Positions 10,601 to 23,305 of a DNA stretch of 64,000 bases are shown here, in pieces. Within the stretch, counting starts at the first letter, position 1. Each line of letters starts with the position of its first letter. The notes under the pieces are model-generated. The model ran no database searches. It saw nothing but the letters and a program-made list of their open reading frames with translations, and was not told the DNA's origin. Both the position numbers and the translations under genes were made by a program. This DNA is from Omphalotus guepiniiformis (taxonomy: Eukaryota; Basidiomycota; Agaricomycetes; Agaricales; Omphalotaceae), in assembly GCA_028554645.1 (NCBI GenBank), contig JAQOOI010000019.1:1178001-1242000 (forward strand), written 5' to 3'.

Positions 10601-11050
10601 TGTCAGCGACTCGAGTTATCAAACTCAAATAACCAAACACAAAGATCTTAGTTTCACACAAATAAGAGCAAAGCAGAGAGTAGAATTGAGAAAAAAACGA
10701 TACAAGGAATATGCTAAGTACAAGTCTAAACTCGAGGAGTTATTGACAAGATCGAAGCTAAAGAAAGATCTACCTAAGCGGACTTGTTATATACATAAAT
10801 AAAAACCTAAACCCTGGGCTATAACCCTTGACTAATCCACTGTGTGTCTACCATGAGTTTGATTGCCTCAAGGGTTTCATTAATGATCGTGATTGCCTTG
10901 AGGTCTACATGCTTGATCTCGATCATCATGCTACCTACGTGTGTATTTAATATAACCCTAGATCTATAATTTAAGATGCTATCTACTGATAATAAAAGTG
11001 TCTATATGTACAAACAATGAGATAAGATGAAAAAGAAAGTGTTCGTACCA
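10601..11050 (+). mobile_element. Solo Gy4 LTR, 450 bp
   Basis: It matches the two LTRs of the full Gy4 element with scattered differences, from TGTCAGCGACTCG to GTTCGTACCA on the plus strand. The perfect target duplication GACGT (10596-10600 and 11051-11055) flanks it. It interrupts the Gy1 integrase. Because it has diverged from the young Gy4 LTRs, it records an earlier Gy4 insertion reduced by LTR-LTR recombination. Confidence 0.92.
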
Positions 11051-11055
11051 GACGT

Positions 11056-11780
11056 AGCTTCTGATCAAATACCCGCACGCCCGGATATTCTGAGTCTGAC
11101 AGAGAGTTCCAGATAAAAGATCGAGGCACACAACCTGAATTCAAGAAAAATGGAGAGAAACCTGTGGTTTCTGATTGTGCAAGGTTGATAGCAAATTCAA
11201 TTCCTGGTAACTTGGATACCCAATCCCTTTGTGTAGAGCCTATATATTGTTGTATCATCTGAACGATGGTTCTATTTGCTCTTTTGGTTGATCTGTCACT
11301 TTCAGGATGATAAGCACTAGACATATTCAATTTTACTCCTATTAGTAAGTTCAAATGTTTCCAGAAAGTGCTTGTGAATAAGACATCTTGGTTGGAAATT
11401 ATATTCTTCAGTAGACTGTGTAGCTTATAGACTTCAGTAAACACTAGTTCAGCTACTTGTCGTGCCTTATAGTTCGTTCTACTGGGCACTAGATGTACCA
11501 TTGATGTGAAAAGATCAATTACAACAGTAATAGAATCATAAGCACTATCTAAATCCTTGGATTCTGGCAACGGTCTGACGAAATCAATCCTAATGGCTTC
11601 CCATGGGTAACTAGGTGTTTTCAGTGAATGTAATAATCCACCTGGTTTCTGATTAGAACTTTTGCCACATTGAAATGTTATAGAGCTCTCGCAGAACAAC
11701 TTGACATTTACAGCCAGACCGTTCCACCATACATGGTCTCTAAGATAAGTCGTTGTTTTAGTAGGGCCTAAGTGAGCTAA
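11056..11780 (-). pseudogene. Gy1 integrase core
   Basis: The translation starts LAHLGPTKTTTYLRDHVWW (zinc-binding region). It continues through the Cys pair region and the core: D in IDFVRPLPES, D in ISNQDVLF, and the third acidic site in the block YHPESDRSTKRANR. That block is normally DGxTERxNR, so the catalytic glutamate region is degraded. The reading frame is long (10983-11699) but the catalytic motif is damaged. Upstream it joins LLA in the fragment at 23306-23748; Gy2 inserted between them with target GCTAA. Confidence 0.88.
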
Positions 11781-12013
11781 TATAAGCCCGCCGCTGCCTT
11801 ACCACTGACATCATAGTTTTATCACGAGCCATTTACCATATACTCACCAGGTAGATACACCTATAAACACAAACACGTATATATAGGCTCTCACATCCCT
11901 CATAGATTCAATATCTTTTTCTCTTCCTCTCTCTCTCTCTCTCTCTTTTTTCAATGGATTCAGAATCGATAGACTTTCAGCCAGTTTTCTCAGACCGAGT
12001 TCGCAGGTTTCCA
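11781..12013 (+). mobile_element. Gy2 5' LTR
   Basis: It matches the 3' LTR at 23046-23300 over most of its length but starts TATAAGCCC (TG changed to TA). It appears to lack about 27 bp near its 3' end before GCAGGTTTCCA. It contains a TATATATAGG promoter-like motif near 11879 and a CT microsatellite at 11926-11948. Confidence 0.8.
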
Positions 12014-12051
12014 CTTTTTTTAAAACTGTTGCTGACTATTATACATCTCGC

Positions 12052-13892
12052 TGTAGTGACTATGAAATGAACGAGAGAGAAACTCAAATGAGCACAATCC
12101 AACTCAAATCAAAAATGATGTAGGGTGAGGTGTGACTGGTGTTGTCAGAGATTCCGCACTGTTAAACGCAACAATTGAACTCGAATCTGCAGGGTTACAG
12201 ATGTCTTTATCTCAATCTGGGTGAAAAATGGCAGAGAATATCTCAAAACACAAGATTCAGACAGAAGGTAAGGGTGGTTTTCAGGGTTCAGGAGGGATTC
12301 AGGACAATCAATCTCGATGTTAAACTCGATCCAATGGTTAGACAATGCAGGGAACAGTTTCAGATGCAGCACAGACAGTTTCAGCAGGCAGATTCAGCAC
12401 AGACAGAACAGCAGTTTCAGCAAAGATTTAGTGTCTCTTTCAATGTATCTGCCACAAGGGACTTTACAGAAGTTTTCACAACTGGATATTTCTCAAACTG
12501 AACTCTAAAGAGCCAGGCTATATTTTGTCTAAGAAGGGTTTCCTGCTTTGGCTTGTAGCTTTGGGCAGTACTTGCTTAAGAAAATCTAAATAGATACTCT
12601 GTGAGCTACATATGCTAAATCATAAAATCAAACATATATCTCGAAATTAAAAGAGTAATCTGAACAGTAAATGGGTCAAAAGTAAGTAAGTATCAATTGA
12701 GCAGAGATTGGATTCTTTTTAGGTAGTTTTCTAGGTAATTTTCCAGTTAGATAGTCAAAATATAACTTTGGGTATAGATTGGTATAAAAACAGAAATATA
12801 TCGCTTTGTCCGTGTTCTAGGTGTGTTAGGGTGTACCCTGGGTATCTAAATAAAGGTCCAGATGTAAATATCAACCAGTATCATGATAGTTGACATTCTC
12901 CTCAGTGCATTGCAAACCTGGTCCCCTATAAGTTTCTCCAAAATTGGCACATTCTCCTCTACTAGGGCAGCATTAGGAGTTGTGTAGAAGCTTTAGAGCT
13001 TATCTAGACCATGCTTCATCGTTTGTATCAGCCACTTTAAGGTACAGTAGCTGTTGATTTCAAGTCTTACCTCTGTACATCTCTTTTTGGTCAGATTTGT
13101 ACTCAGGTTATATTTCTTGTTTAGGATAGCTCTCAGCTTCTCCTAGGACAGCATTCTATCCCACAGTTCCGTCTAAGACCTCCAATTAGAGTGCTTTTAT
13201 CTTTCATCAAGTTCAGAGAGTTACTGAATTTCAGAGAGATACTCAGATCCAGAGAGATACTCATTTTCAGTATCTAACTCCTTCCATCATGAGTATTGAG
13301 TATCTAACTCACTTGTGCAGATGTAACTTTGAATCTACTTCCATTATTACACAGATTGGCATTTCATCTTAGTGACATCATGTTCACATAGTACTCAATG
13401 TACAATATGTCTCTGGTAAAACAATCTTCAAGATTTGCCCATATTCTCAGCATTCAATCTTATAGTGCCAACTTAGTTAGCAAGACCAGCTGGAACATTT
13501 AGTCAGTCCAAAGGACTTAGATAGTTGTTCAATTGAAGTGAAAATCCATCAACTCCAAGCTTGGGTTACAGTCAACAACACTTGGTAGAGTCTCTAGTTA
13601 TTAGAGGGTGGGTCTGACCAACTCAATCTGGTATGGAACATTGGGATTCCAACACATCTGGGGAGGCATAACTAGTATCTCCTTGTATAACCCATTGGTC
13701 ACAGTTGCTTAGCACCAGATTCAGTACTGTAGCAATCACTACACTTAGGCATTGTGAGTACAAGTATGTTTCATGTCTTAACTAGCAGTCTGGGGTGACT
13801 CTAGTCCTTTATGTTCAGTTTCCAATGCTTGAACATTCCATATTTACTTCAATCTGATAGATTTCAGCACTGAAAGTCTTTTTGACGCAACA
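12052..13892 (+). mobile_element. Solo LTR LF1, 1.84 kb
   Basis: It runs from TGTAGTGACTATG to GACGCAACA and is colinear with LF2 (16837-18658) and the split LF3. The 4-bp flanks are TCGC and TCAC, a target duplication with one CpG-to-CpA change. No internal coding sequence remains. A 110-codon open stretch at 12175-12501 is shared with the other LF copies, but I regard it as chance LTR sequence. Confidence 0.85.
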
Positions 13893-13942
13893 TCACTCAG
13901 AAGATAAAAACCCTGATAAACTGCTGAAAACAAACAAAAGTC

Positions 13943-14268
13943 ATGAACAGAAATCTCGTACCAGGCAAAGGGAAACATAACCTGCTGAACATCATAAACA
14001 GAAGAGTCACCCGTTCATCAGCATTACCGGAAACAAGACCACCTGTTAACCCCATAGACCTGACTCCCATTAACACGAATCCACAAATCGAGGATACAGA
14101 ATGTCACAGATTATCTCGACAATTTCATAGATGTACACAGAACAGTTCACTCGAAGAACCCAAATCCCGATCTTAGTGGTAAATCTGTTTCCGTTTCCTT
14201 CAATCATATCAGAAGAATTGCTAACGGAGATACAGATTCCGATCCTCACTTTAGTGATCCGAACACGG
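13943..14268 (+). pseudogene. Gy2 gag N-terminal fragment
   Basis: A short open stretch starts MNRNLVPGKGKHNLLNIINR and continues in another frame (NPDLSGKSVSVSFNHIRR) up to the solo Gy5 LTR at 14269. After that LTR the text resumes at 15632 in the same frame. Removing the LTR and one ACGG copy restores a continuous sequence through DPNTDPNFSSKS. It is a low-complexity, Arg/Ser/Pro-rich gag leader, now broken. Confidence 0.55.
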
Positions 14269-15631
14269 TGATGCGCCGATTTTCGGCACCTGCATTAAAA
14301 GCCAGGTGATTAATCATTTTAGGCATTTGCAGTGAGGGATATAGAGGGTTGAAAGGTGCCTGCCTTGTCAATCAAAATGTGTTGTGATTTGAGTAATAAA
14401 GCATGTTCTATTACCTACGGTACAACATGTGTATCAAGGTTCTAGGCTAGTCAGTACAGTTGTGATGTAGAGAATTGTTCAATAGCCATCCACTGTTGAA
14501 TCAGACTCACCCAATCTCGTAACGGGAACTCTGACATCACAACGTCAATTGCATCATATAATTATTAGGGGAACATCTTCCTCCGGTCAATAAAGATTAA
14601 AAACCCGGCGGAAACTAAAAAATGGATGGAACGCGAAATAGAGTCGAAATAATGGATCTAGAATAGTTTTGGGATATTTACTCCTTAATTAATTGCCAGG
14701 CACAAAAGTTGAACGAGGAAATTTGCTTCGATTAATTGTCTGGTGAAAATTGCTTGACAAGAAACCGGTTAGGAGGTGTAAAAACTCAATCAGTGAGTTT
14801 CTCGGAATACTACTGAATTGAAGGAGTTCCTTTGACGAAACAATGTGATATTTTGAGGGGTATAATTTCTATCAGGTGATTAAACCTATGGGATACGGAT
14901 GCCCTAGAAATGTCAAGGAAATCTGTAAAAATGAAATAAAGGGCTGAATATTGCCCACAATAAAAATAATGGAATTAAAACACATTTTTGAGGTTTGCCT
15001 CATAAAATAGATCTATAACAAGTAATAATGGACATACTTGACACAGATACTTACAACCTACATACACGGATATAGGTATATATATTTAGCTATAATTTCC
15101 GTTTTTATTAATTTTGGACTGGCAGTATGTATAAAAGGGCAGTAACCTGGAGAGAGAAATCCAGGAGAGTACCATAGAGTCACAGGGTCACTGGGGATCG
15201 TCTTTATAACATGAATTGTGCCTGTGAAGGGAAATCCTACCAAAAACATAAAGTTGCCCTAGTCTGTTTATAGTCCAGTGTTTATTGTGATATTGTATAA
15301 AGATCATTGTTGGTTGAATTGAACTGGTTGTGTTATTGGAATTGGTTGTTTGATCTTGTGGTCAATTGGTTGTGATTGTGCAGTGAACACCTGTCTTGTT
15401 CAAAACCGTCTTGTGCTACTTTTTGCCTTAGTGCATTTTAAAAGCTCAACTATAAAGTTTTTGTGATAAAGATATAAAGTTCTAATAAAGAAGCCATAAG
15501 TTTGGTCGTGCGGAACCTTCAACAACACCCCCTCAGACTCGCACCTTTCGAGTGACTTGGTTGTTTTGGTTGTTTTTGGGTTTTTGTTCATTAGCCCTTT
15601 AGCAGATCATTTCCCTGTTTCATTCTCATCA
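14269..15631 (+). mobile_element. Solo Gy5 LTR, 1363 bp
   Basis: It runs from TGATGCGCCGATTTTCGG to TTTCATTCTCATCA, with inverted ends TGATG/CATCA. The 4-bp target duplication ACGG (14265-14268 and 15632-15635) is perfect. A TATAAAAG box at 15130-15137 lies about 495 bp before the end, giving a long R-U5. The same sequence flanks a primer-binding site and Gy5 gag at 32710-33911, which is how I assign it to Gy5. Confidence 0.92.
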
Positions 15632-15803
15632 ACGGATCCAAATTTTTCGAGCAAATCACTTCTGCATTTTGAGCTGAACCGTTCTACCGGGTCAATTCCC
15701 GGGTCTTATCAATATTTCAAGGTCCTCTGGTTCTAGTCCCGACTCTGATTCTGAAATCTCACCCAATTATTTATACTTCCTGTCTCATCCCCTCCTTGCA
15801 TAA

Positions 15804-16836
15804 AATGTCCGAATACGCTACTTGCAAAGCTCCAGAAAGCATGAGCCTACCTCCTCGCATTACAGATGGTATCCTGCTCCCTGATATCCTGAAAGATTGG
15901 TCTGATTGTTGCCAGGACTATTTTTCCTTCAAAGGAATTGAACCCAAGAAACAGGTTCAAAAGGTTCTTGGTGGCTTCGATAATCTTTCCATCTGAGAGC
16001 ACATTAATGCCGACCGAGACTGCATCACCAAACTGACGTTCAAGGCATTCATACTCAAACTCAAATCGAACTTCTTGCAAGAAGACTGGGAGCGTTCAAC
16101 TCGCCACAAGATGCGTGGGATGCACATGTCACCAAATGGCTCCATCACTGTTACCGCGTATATTACGTCTGTTTGCTGCTATAATTCACTTCTTCTTGGC
16201 ACTGATTCTCACCTCACCGACGCATCACTTATTGAACAAATTGAGGTTGGATTTGACGAGATCTTGGAGAAGAAGGTTGCAAAGAAGAGAAAGGAGGACC
16301 CCAAGTCCGACTTGAACTCGACCAACCTTCCCATGTATACTGCGGCAGTCCAAATAATTGACAACAACCGTCGTGACACGTTGAACCTTGCTAAATGTCT
16401 CATGGAGGAAACTTTTGCTCTCAATCACGCTCCGGTCGCTCTACCCCACTCTCCTCTTCTCGTAATGCAAACATCTCACAGAGCTCTACCCCTTCCTCTT
16501 CCTCTTCAAAGATGATAAGATTGCCACCCTTGACCGACAACGAACATGCCCTGTTGGCGGCAAATTCTGGTTGCTTCAAGTGTCACAAACCGTTCGTAGA
16601 CCACCAGTCCCGAAACTGTCTGGACACTTCTCCCCACTGCTGTTGGTTACAAACCTTTGACCCAAGGAATCATTGACGAACTTTGTAAGAAAGGTAAACC
16701 TGTGGCAATGATCCTTGACAATGGTTATAGTGATGATGACTCTGTCGACAATGATATCGTTGCTGCTCTGCATAGCGGAACTGACTCAGAGGAAGATCAT
16801 TCTGTGAGTAATTTGCCTGGTCTACCCCCTTTACGC
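15804..16836 (+). pseudogene. Gy2 gag, broken
   Basis: The gag body starts at MSEYATCKAPES and continues through KDWSDCCQDYFSFKGIEP and LTFKAFILKLKSNFLQEDW, a capsid-like helical region. A zinc knuckle follows, C-x2-C-x6-H-x4-C (CFKCHKPFVDHQSRNC), then an acidic linker. A TGA near 15994-15996 and frame changes near 16180 and 16440 break it. LF2 separates the linker from the protease that resumes at 18659. The family role is to form the particle shell and bind element RNA. Confidence 0.8.
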
Positions 16837-18658
16837 TGTAGTGACTATGGAATGAACGAGAGAGATACTCAAATTGAGCACAAACTAACTCAAATTAAAA
16901 ATGATGGGGTGAGGTGTGACTGGCGTTGTCAGAGATTCCGCACAGTTAGACGCAACAATTGAACTCAAATCTGCAGGGTTACAGATGTCTTTCTCTGAAT
17001 CTGGATGAAGAATGGTAGAGGGTTTCTCAAAACACAAAATTCAGACAGAAGGCAATGGTGGTTTTCAGGGTTCAGGAGGGTTTCAGGACAATCAATCTCA
17101 AAGTTAAACTCAATCCAATGGTCAGACAAATGGGAACAGTTTCAGATGCAGCACAGACAGTTTCAGCAGGCAGATTCAGCATAGACAGAACAGCAGTTTC
17201 AGCAAAGATTCAGTATCTCTTTCAATTTATCTGCCACAAGGGACTTTACAGAAGTTTTCACAACTGGATATTTCTCAAACTGAACTCTAAAGAGCCAGGC
17301 TATATTTTGTCTAAGAAGGGTTTCCTGCTTTGGCTTGTAGCTTTGGGTAGTACTAGCTTAGGAAAATCTAAATAGATACTCTGTGAGCTATATATACTAA
17401 ATCATAAAATCAAACATATATCTCGAAATTAAAAGAGTAATCTGAACAATAAATGAGTCAAAAGTAAGTAAGTATCAATTAAGCAGAGATTGGATTCTTT
17501 TTAGGTAGCTTTCTAGGTAAATTTCCAGTTAGATAGTCAAAATGTAGGAACTTTGGGTATAGATTGGTATAAAATCAGAAATATATTGCTTTGTCTGTGT
17601 TCTAGGTGTGTTAGGGCGTACCCAGGATATCTAAATAAAGGTAAAGAACCTGTAAATAGCAACCACTATCATGACAGTTGACATTCTCCTCAGTGCATTG
17701 CAAACCTGGTCCCCTATAAGTTTCTCCAAAATTGGTATATTCTCCTCTACTAGGGCAGCATTAGGAGTTGTGTAGAAGCTCTAGAGCTTATCTAGACCAT
17801 GCTTCATCGTTTCTATCAGCCACAGTAAGGTACAGTAACTGTTTATTTCAAGTGTTACCTCTATACATCTCTTTTTGGTCAGATTTGTACTTAGGTTATA
17901 TTTCTTGTTTAGGATAGCTCTCAACTTCTTCTAGGACAGTATTCTATCCCATAGTCCCGTCTAAGACCTCCAACTAGAGTGCCTTTGTCCTTCATCAAGT
18001 TCAGAGGATTACTCAATTTCAGAGAGATACTCATTTTCAGTATCTAACTCCTCTTATCATGAGTATTGAGTATCTAACTCACTTGTGCAGATGTAACTTT
18101 GAATCTACTTCTATTATTACACAGATTGGCATTTCATCTTAGTGACATTATGTTCACATAGTACTCAATGTACAATATTTCTCTGGTAATACAATCTTCA
18201 AGATTTGCCCATATTCTCAGCATTCAATCTTATAGTGCCAACTTAGTTAGCAAGACCAGCTGGAACTTAAAGTCAGTTCAAAGGACTTAGATAGTTGTTC
18301 AATTGAAGTGAAAATCCATCAACCCCTTGAATTACAGTCAACAACACTTGGTAGAGTCTCTAGTTATTAGAGGGTGGGTCTGACCAACTCAATCTGGTAT
18401 GGAACATTGGAATTCCAACATATCTGGAGGGGCATAACTAGTATCTCTTTGTATAACCCATTGGTCACAGTTGCTTAGCACCAAATTCAGTACTGTAGCA
18501 ATCACTACACTTAGGCATTGTGAATACAAGTATGTTTCATGTCTTAACTAGCAGTCTGGGTTGACTCTAGTCCTTTATGTTCAGTTTCCAATGCTTGAAC
18601 ATTCCATATTTACTTCAATCTGATAGATTTTAGTACTGAAAGGCTTTTTGATGCAACA
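16837..18658 (+). mobile_element. Solo LTR LF2, 1.82 kb
   Basis: It runs from TGTAGTGACTATGG to GATGCAACA. Flanks ACGC (16833-16836) and ACAC (18659-18662) fit a 4-bp target duplication with one CpG-to-CpA change, as at LF1. It interrupts Gy2 between gag linker and protease. Confidence 0.85.
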
Positions 18659-18906
18659 ACACTGTCCACATTTCTGTTGGTATTGTCATATTTCGGGTCC
18701 TAAATGCCCTTTCCCTATCCGTGTTTGTTCATTTCTTGACAACGGCACTCATGTACCCCTTATACACCCAGATCTAGTCCAATGTCTCAGTCTCCGTCGA
18801 ATCCTTCTTCCCAAACCAGAATTGGTCAGTGTCACAATCAACTTCACCAATTCAGTCTCTGTAGCTCTACTAGATTATGTGTCTGTAACTGTATCCTCCT
18901 TATATA
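18659..18906 (+). pseudogene. Gy2 protease, N-terminal part
   Basis: The translation includes HCPHFCWYCHISGPKC, a Cys/His-rich segment, then CSFLDNGTHVPLIHPDLV. The latter matches the aspartic protease active site, but DNG stands in place of the usual D-S/T-G. The frame is cut at SSLY by the MITE at 18907-19440. Beyond it the protease resumes with LLGLPWLTHNKLVIDH, the typical second motif of gypsy proteases. Confidence 0.75.
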
Positions 18907-19440
18907 CACTACACCTGGGCCAATCTTTCCAGCCTGAGAAAGTGCTTGAGAAAGAGTTAAAAAAAGAAAATGTTTTTGGTGTGGGAAAGTATAAGTATTT
19001 CCCAGAAAATTTTAAAAAATTTTAATTTTGAATTTAAGAAAAATCTCAGCCAGGAAACAAAATGCCCGACTTATCCCGACTTATCCTGATTTTTTTGCCT
19101 TGAGTGGCACATGTTCCAAAGCTCTTCAAATGACATTTGAAGCATTTTTAGAATGTACCACTCAAGGTCAAAAAACCGGGAGAAGTCAGGAGAAGTCAGG
19201 CATTTTATTTCCCAAGTGAAATTTTTTGTAAAATTCAAAATAAAAAATTATTTATTTTTTTTTGAAAATCTTTTAAAATTTTCTGGGAAATACTTATACT
19301 TTCCCACACCAAAAACACTTGAACACAAATACTATGAATTTTCCCATCTAGATATCAGTTTTTTTAAATAAAATTCTTTTTCCATTTTTACTCTTTCTCA
19401 AGCACTTTATCAGGCTGGAAAGATTGGCCCAGGTGTAGTG
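18907..19440. mobile_element. 534-bp MITE with nested inverted repeats
   Basis: The terminal inverted repeat begins CACTACACCTGGGCCAATCT and continues for about 50 bp with one or two mismatches. Further inside, a second pair of arms carries TATAAGTATTTCCCAGAAAA. At the centre a third pair starts CCAGGAAACAAAATGCC and runs through a gene-free hairpin. No matching target duplication is visible (TATATA on the left, AATTAG on the right). Excising the whole element restores the Gy2 protease frame. The innermost arms match the palindrome at 6054-6128. Confidence 0.8.
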
Positions 19441-22400
19441 AATTAGACAGACTCTTCACTTTGCATTTCATTGGCTTTCTTGTAGCCCTGAATCTTTGTA
19501 CTCAGCTTTTACTTGGCCTGCCATGGCTAACACATAATAAACTTGTCATTGACCATGAACTGCATACTTGTGTACATAAACCTTCTGGATATGATCTACT
19601 AAACTCAGTTATGGTTGAAAAAGAGCCGCTATACAGGTCCAAAACTCTTGAAAGCAAGAAATCGCAATTGCGTAAAATTGAAGGACGTACCCAGCCACTT
19701 TGTAAAGTTTTACTACAAGAACTACAGGTGGTATGCACCTTGTGACACCCGTTGTTTCTGCCAGTACCGACAAGATTCGATTTCATTGCCTTGCTGACTA
19801 AGCAGATCGAAAACTTGGGAACACTCGACAAGTTGAAAGAGCAGGAAAGGGTTCTCAAGGATAAGTACCACCAAATTTTCAAGCCCATCCCTCACACAAA
19901 GGAACTGCCCGATGATGTATTGGCTTCTATCTGTCTGCAGGATACGCATAAAAACATCACTGCACGATTGTATCAGTGCCCTAAGAAATTTCGTGCTGCC
20001 TGGCACTCTCTTATTGAGAAACATTTAAAATCTGGAAAGATACAACCATCCAACTCACCTTTCGTGTTGCCATCCTTCGTCATTCCTAAAGCTGATCCAA
20101 CAGCACTACCTCGATGGGTAAATGACTTTTGCCGACTCAACAATATTACTGTGACAGATAAATTCCCATTACCACAGATCAACGACATCTTATCTGACTA
20201 TGCTAAAGGTCGCATATGAGGCAAGATTGACACAACAGACAGCTTCTTCCAGACACACCTTGATCCCAAATCAGTCCCACTGACTGTGGTGACAACACCG
20301 TTTGGCCTTTACGAGTGGTTGGTTATGCCACAGGGTCTGAAGAACGCCCTCTCTATACACCAGTGTCATGTTACTGCTGTGCTGTACCCGTTAATTGGTT
20401 GTATCTGCCATGTCTATGTCGACAATGTCATCATTTGGTCTAACTCTATTGAAGAACATGTCAAAAATGTTGAAACAGTACTACAGGCGTTGGTCAACGC
20501 ATGTCTATATTGCAATCCAAAAAAGACAGTGCTATTCTGTTTCAAGGTTGACTTCCTTGGTCACCATATCTCGACATGAGGCATAGACACTGACTCTAAA
20601 AAGATGGACAAAATCCTTAACTGGCCTGTACCCAAGTCAGCGAAAGACGTGTGTGCGTTTCTTGGTCTTGTATGCTATATCTCTGTCTTCCTCCCTAATT
20701 TGGCAAAATTCATGGATGTGTTAATGCCTTTGACTACAAAAGCAGCAGAGAAGGATTTCCCTGTTTGGACTGACCAACATGGATTTGTGTTTGTCAAGAT
20801 AAAGGGCATTGTAACTAGCAGGGAATGTTTGACTGTTATTGACCAGGATTTGCTGGACACTCACAAAATTTTTGTGACAATGGATGCCAGTGATTGTTGC
20901 TCAGGTGCAGTGCTCTTGTTTGGCGAAACTTGGGAAACAGCTCGGCCCGTCGCATTTGACTCCATGACGTTCAAGGGAGCTGAATTAAATTATCCTGTGC
21001 ATGAAAAAGAAATGCTAGCTATTATTTGCGCCTTACGCAGGTGGCGTGTCGACTTACTGGGCGTCCCTTTCACAGTTTTCACAGATCACCGCACACTGGA
21101 AAATTTCCATACACAGCGGGACCTTTCTCAACAACAGGCACGTTGGATGGAGTTTTTGTTGCAATTTGAGTGCTCTATTGTGTATCTGAGGGATGAAGAT
21201 AACACGGTAGCAGACACCCTGTCGCGGTTGCCAACAGACTCTGCGGACGTAATTGACAATGCTTGGCACCTGTACACTTTCTATGAGGATGAAGGCAATG
21301 ATTCTGTGGGACCAGTTATGTTGTTGAAAAGTGTGTGTATGCCACGAGGTATCGCGGAAGCTTTTAGTCACGGACCAGATATCTCTGCCATCCACCCGGT
21401 CTTGGCAACCACGTGTTTGGACATTTCCTTGGACGATTCCATTCTCACACAAATTGTTAACGGATACGAAAGTGACCCATGGTGTAGTTCCTTATGCTCA
21501 ACACCTCCATCAATACCTGGCTTACATTTTGATCAGACATCAGGTCTATGGTATGTAGGAAATCAGTTAATAATTCCTCGTGTAGGTACACTACACGGAA
21601 CCCTGTTCCACCTGGCTCACGACAGTCTGGGGCATTTCAGATTCGACAATGCAATGTTATGCATGGACTACTACTGGCCTCATATGCAGCGGGACCTGGA
21701 GAAAGCTTACATCCCTGCGTGTCGAGACTGTCAGTGAAATAAGTCATCAATCACAAAGCGCTCGGCCCCACTGCACCCTTTACCTGTACCACACAAACGG
21801 TTCACCTCAGTTGCCCTCGATTTTGTCAGTCTCCTACCGAAGGATGAAGGATTTGATTGCATTCTGACCATTACAGACTGTATGGGAGCTGATGTGCGAT
21901 TCATCCCATGTCTCATGACAACAACAGCAGAACAGGTGGCTGCTCTGTTCTTTGAGTTCTGGTTCTGTGAAAACGGTTTACCTGCTGATCTTGTGTCAGA
22001 CTGTGACACACTCTGTCTGCTTTCTGGAAGGCATTACATAAACTCACAGGCATCAAGCTCAAGATGTCCACATTGTACCATCCGCAAACTGATGAGAGTA
22101 GTGAACATTCCAACAAAACGATGGTCCAGATGTTACAATACCACATTGCTAGAAATCAAAAGGGTTGGAAACGGGCCCTTCCACGTATTCAGTTCGAATT
22201 CATGAACACAGTCAATTCCTCCACTGGCTTTTCAGGATTTCAACTTCGTTCCAGATTCTCACCCTGTCTAATACCACCGTTACCACTGGATTGTCTGGAC
22301 TCTTCTGATTCCTCGATGTCAGTTGCTGAAAACTTCATTCGACAGCTCCAACTAGACCTATTGGAAGCACAAGACAACCTGTTGTTGGCAAAGATCAATC

Positions 22401-22880
22401 AGGCCTATTTGTATAACAAGACACATGGTCCAGAGCGCACCTTTGAAGTTGGTGATAAGGTGCTGCTGTCTATGTTGAATAGAAAGAATGAGTTCAAATG
22501 AAAGGGCGAGAAGTGTGCCGCTAAGTTTTTCTCCCGTTTTGATGGTCCTTACACAATAACTGTTGCTCACCCGGAGTTCTCAGCTTACATGCTTGATTTG
22601 CCAACACACCTCAACATTTTTTCGATGTTTCATGTTTCAGAGCTGATCCTGTTTACTGAAAATGATGACAACCTGTTCCCTTCGCGAGCTATACACTCTC
22701 CCGGGCCGGTACTTACACTGGATGGTATGGAGGAGTGGTTCATTGAGCATTATTGACAAATGAGTACGTGGTCATGGGAAGCAGTACCTGGTACATTGGC
22801 AGGGTGAAGGCCCAGAGGCCGATGAATGGCAGCTGGCTCGAGAACTCTCCGACTGTGAAGCCTTGGATGTTTGAGAGGCA
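19441..22880 (+). pseudogene. Gy2 pol: protease end, RT, RNase H, integrase
   Basis: Order: protease end (LLGLPWLTHNKL), RT (FCRLNNITVTDKFPLPQIND ... HVYVDNVIIWSNS), RNase H (VTMDASDCCSGAVL, AELNYPVHEKEMLAI, FTDHRTLENF), integrase zinc-binding region (HDSLGHFRFDNAM ... CRDCQ), the core with VALDFVSLLPKD and VSDCDTL, a degraded third motif (PQTDESSEHSNKT), then a C-terminal tail with FHVSELILF. The RT catalytic box reads YVDN, not YxDD. In-frame TGA codons occur at about 20217, 20577, 21735 and 22499, with frameshifts in the integrase. The longest intact piece is 20604-21737. It is inactive. Confidence 0.9.
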
Positions 22881-23032
22881 TCAAAGGCATTGAAGGATGG
22901 TCCTGGTTAGGTCATCCCCTTTCAATTTCTTTCTGTTTATCACTTGGTTCCAAGGGAACCAGGCAAGGTTTTACTTATTACAATACCCTTTTTTCCGTTG
23001 TATTTGTTGCTGAAGATGTATGAAATTTTTTT

Positions 23033-23045
23033 GGGTGGGAGAGGG
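23033..23045 (+). promoter_or_regulatory. Gy2 polypurine tract
   Basis: GGGTGGGAGAGGG immediately precedes the TGTAAGCCC start of the 3' LTR, the expected position and composition for second-strand priming. Confidence 0.75.
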
Positions 23046-23300
23046 TGTAAGCCCGCCACTGCCATACCACTGACATCATAGTTTTATCACGAGCCATTTA
23101 CCATATACCCGCCAGGTAGATACACCTATAAACACAAATGCGTATATATAGGCTCTCACATTTCTCGTAGATTCAATATCTTTTTCTCTTCCTCTCTCTC
23201 TCTCTCTCTTTTCACTGGATTCAGAATTGATAGACTTTCAGCCAAATTTCTCAGACTGAGTTCATCTCGTTAGTGTTTCCCGCCATCCCGCGGGTTCCCA
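23046..23300 (+). mobile_element. Gy2 3' LTR, 255 bp
   Basis: It runs from TGTAAGCCCGCC to GGGTTCCCA and is followed by the target duplication GCTAA. It contains TATATATAGG near 23144 and a CT run at 23193-23210. It differs from the 5' LTR at many positions, so the insertion is old. Confidence 0.82.
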
Positions 23301-23305
23301 GCTAA

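Larger units (their letters stand above)
11781..23300 (+). mobile_element. Gy2: degenerate full-length gypsy element with nested insertions
   Basis: Flanked by target duplication GCTAA (11776-11780 and 23301-23305), this element has a 5' LTR, gag, protease, RT, RNase H, integrase, a polypurine tract and a 3' LTR, all on the plus strand. Removing LF1, the solo Gy5 LTR, LF2 and the MITE leaves about 6 kb. Many TGA stops and a changed RT motif show it is inactive. It sits inside the Gy1 integrase zinc-binding region. Confidence 0.88.

Noticed and set aside
12175..12501. Gln/Phe-rich protein in LF LTRs
   Set aside because: Present at the same LTR position in all LF copies but with shifted frames between copies (12175-12501, 17055-17375); not conserved as protein.
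15058..15249. Short frames inside Gy5 LTRs (also at 50947 and 48476)
   Set aside because: They recur because the LTR recurs; frame and length vary between copies and no motif is seen.
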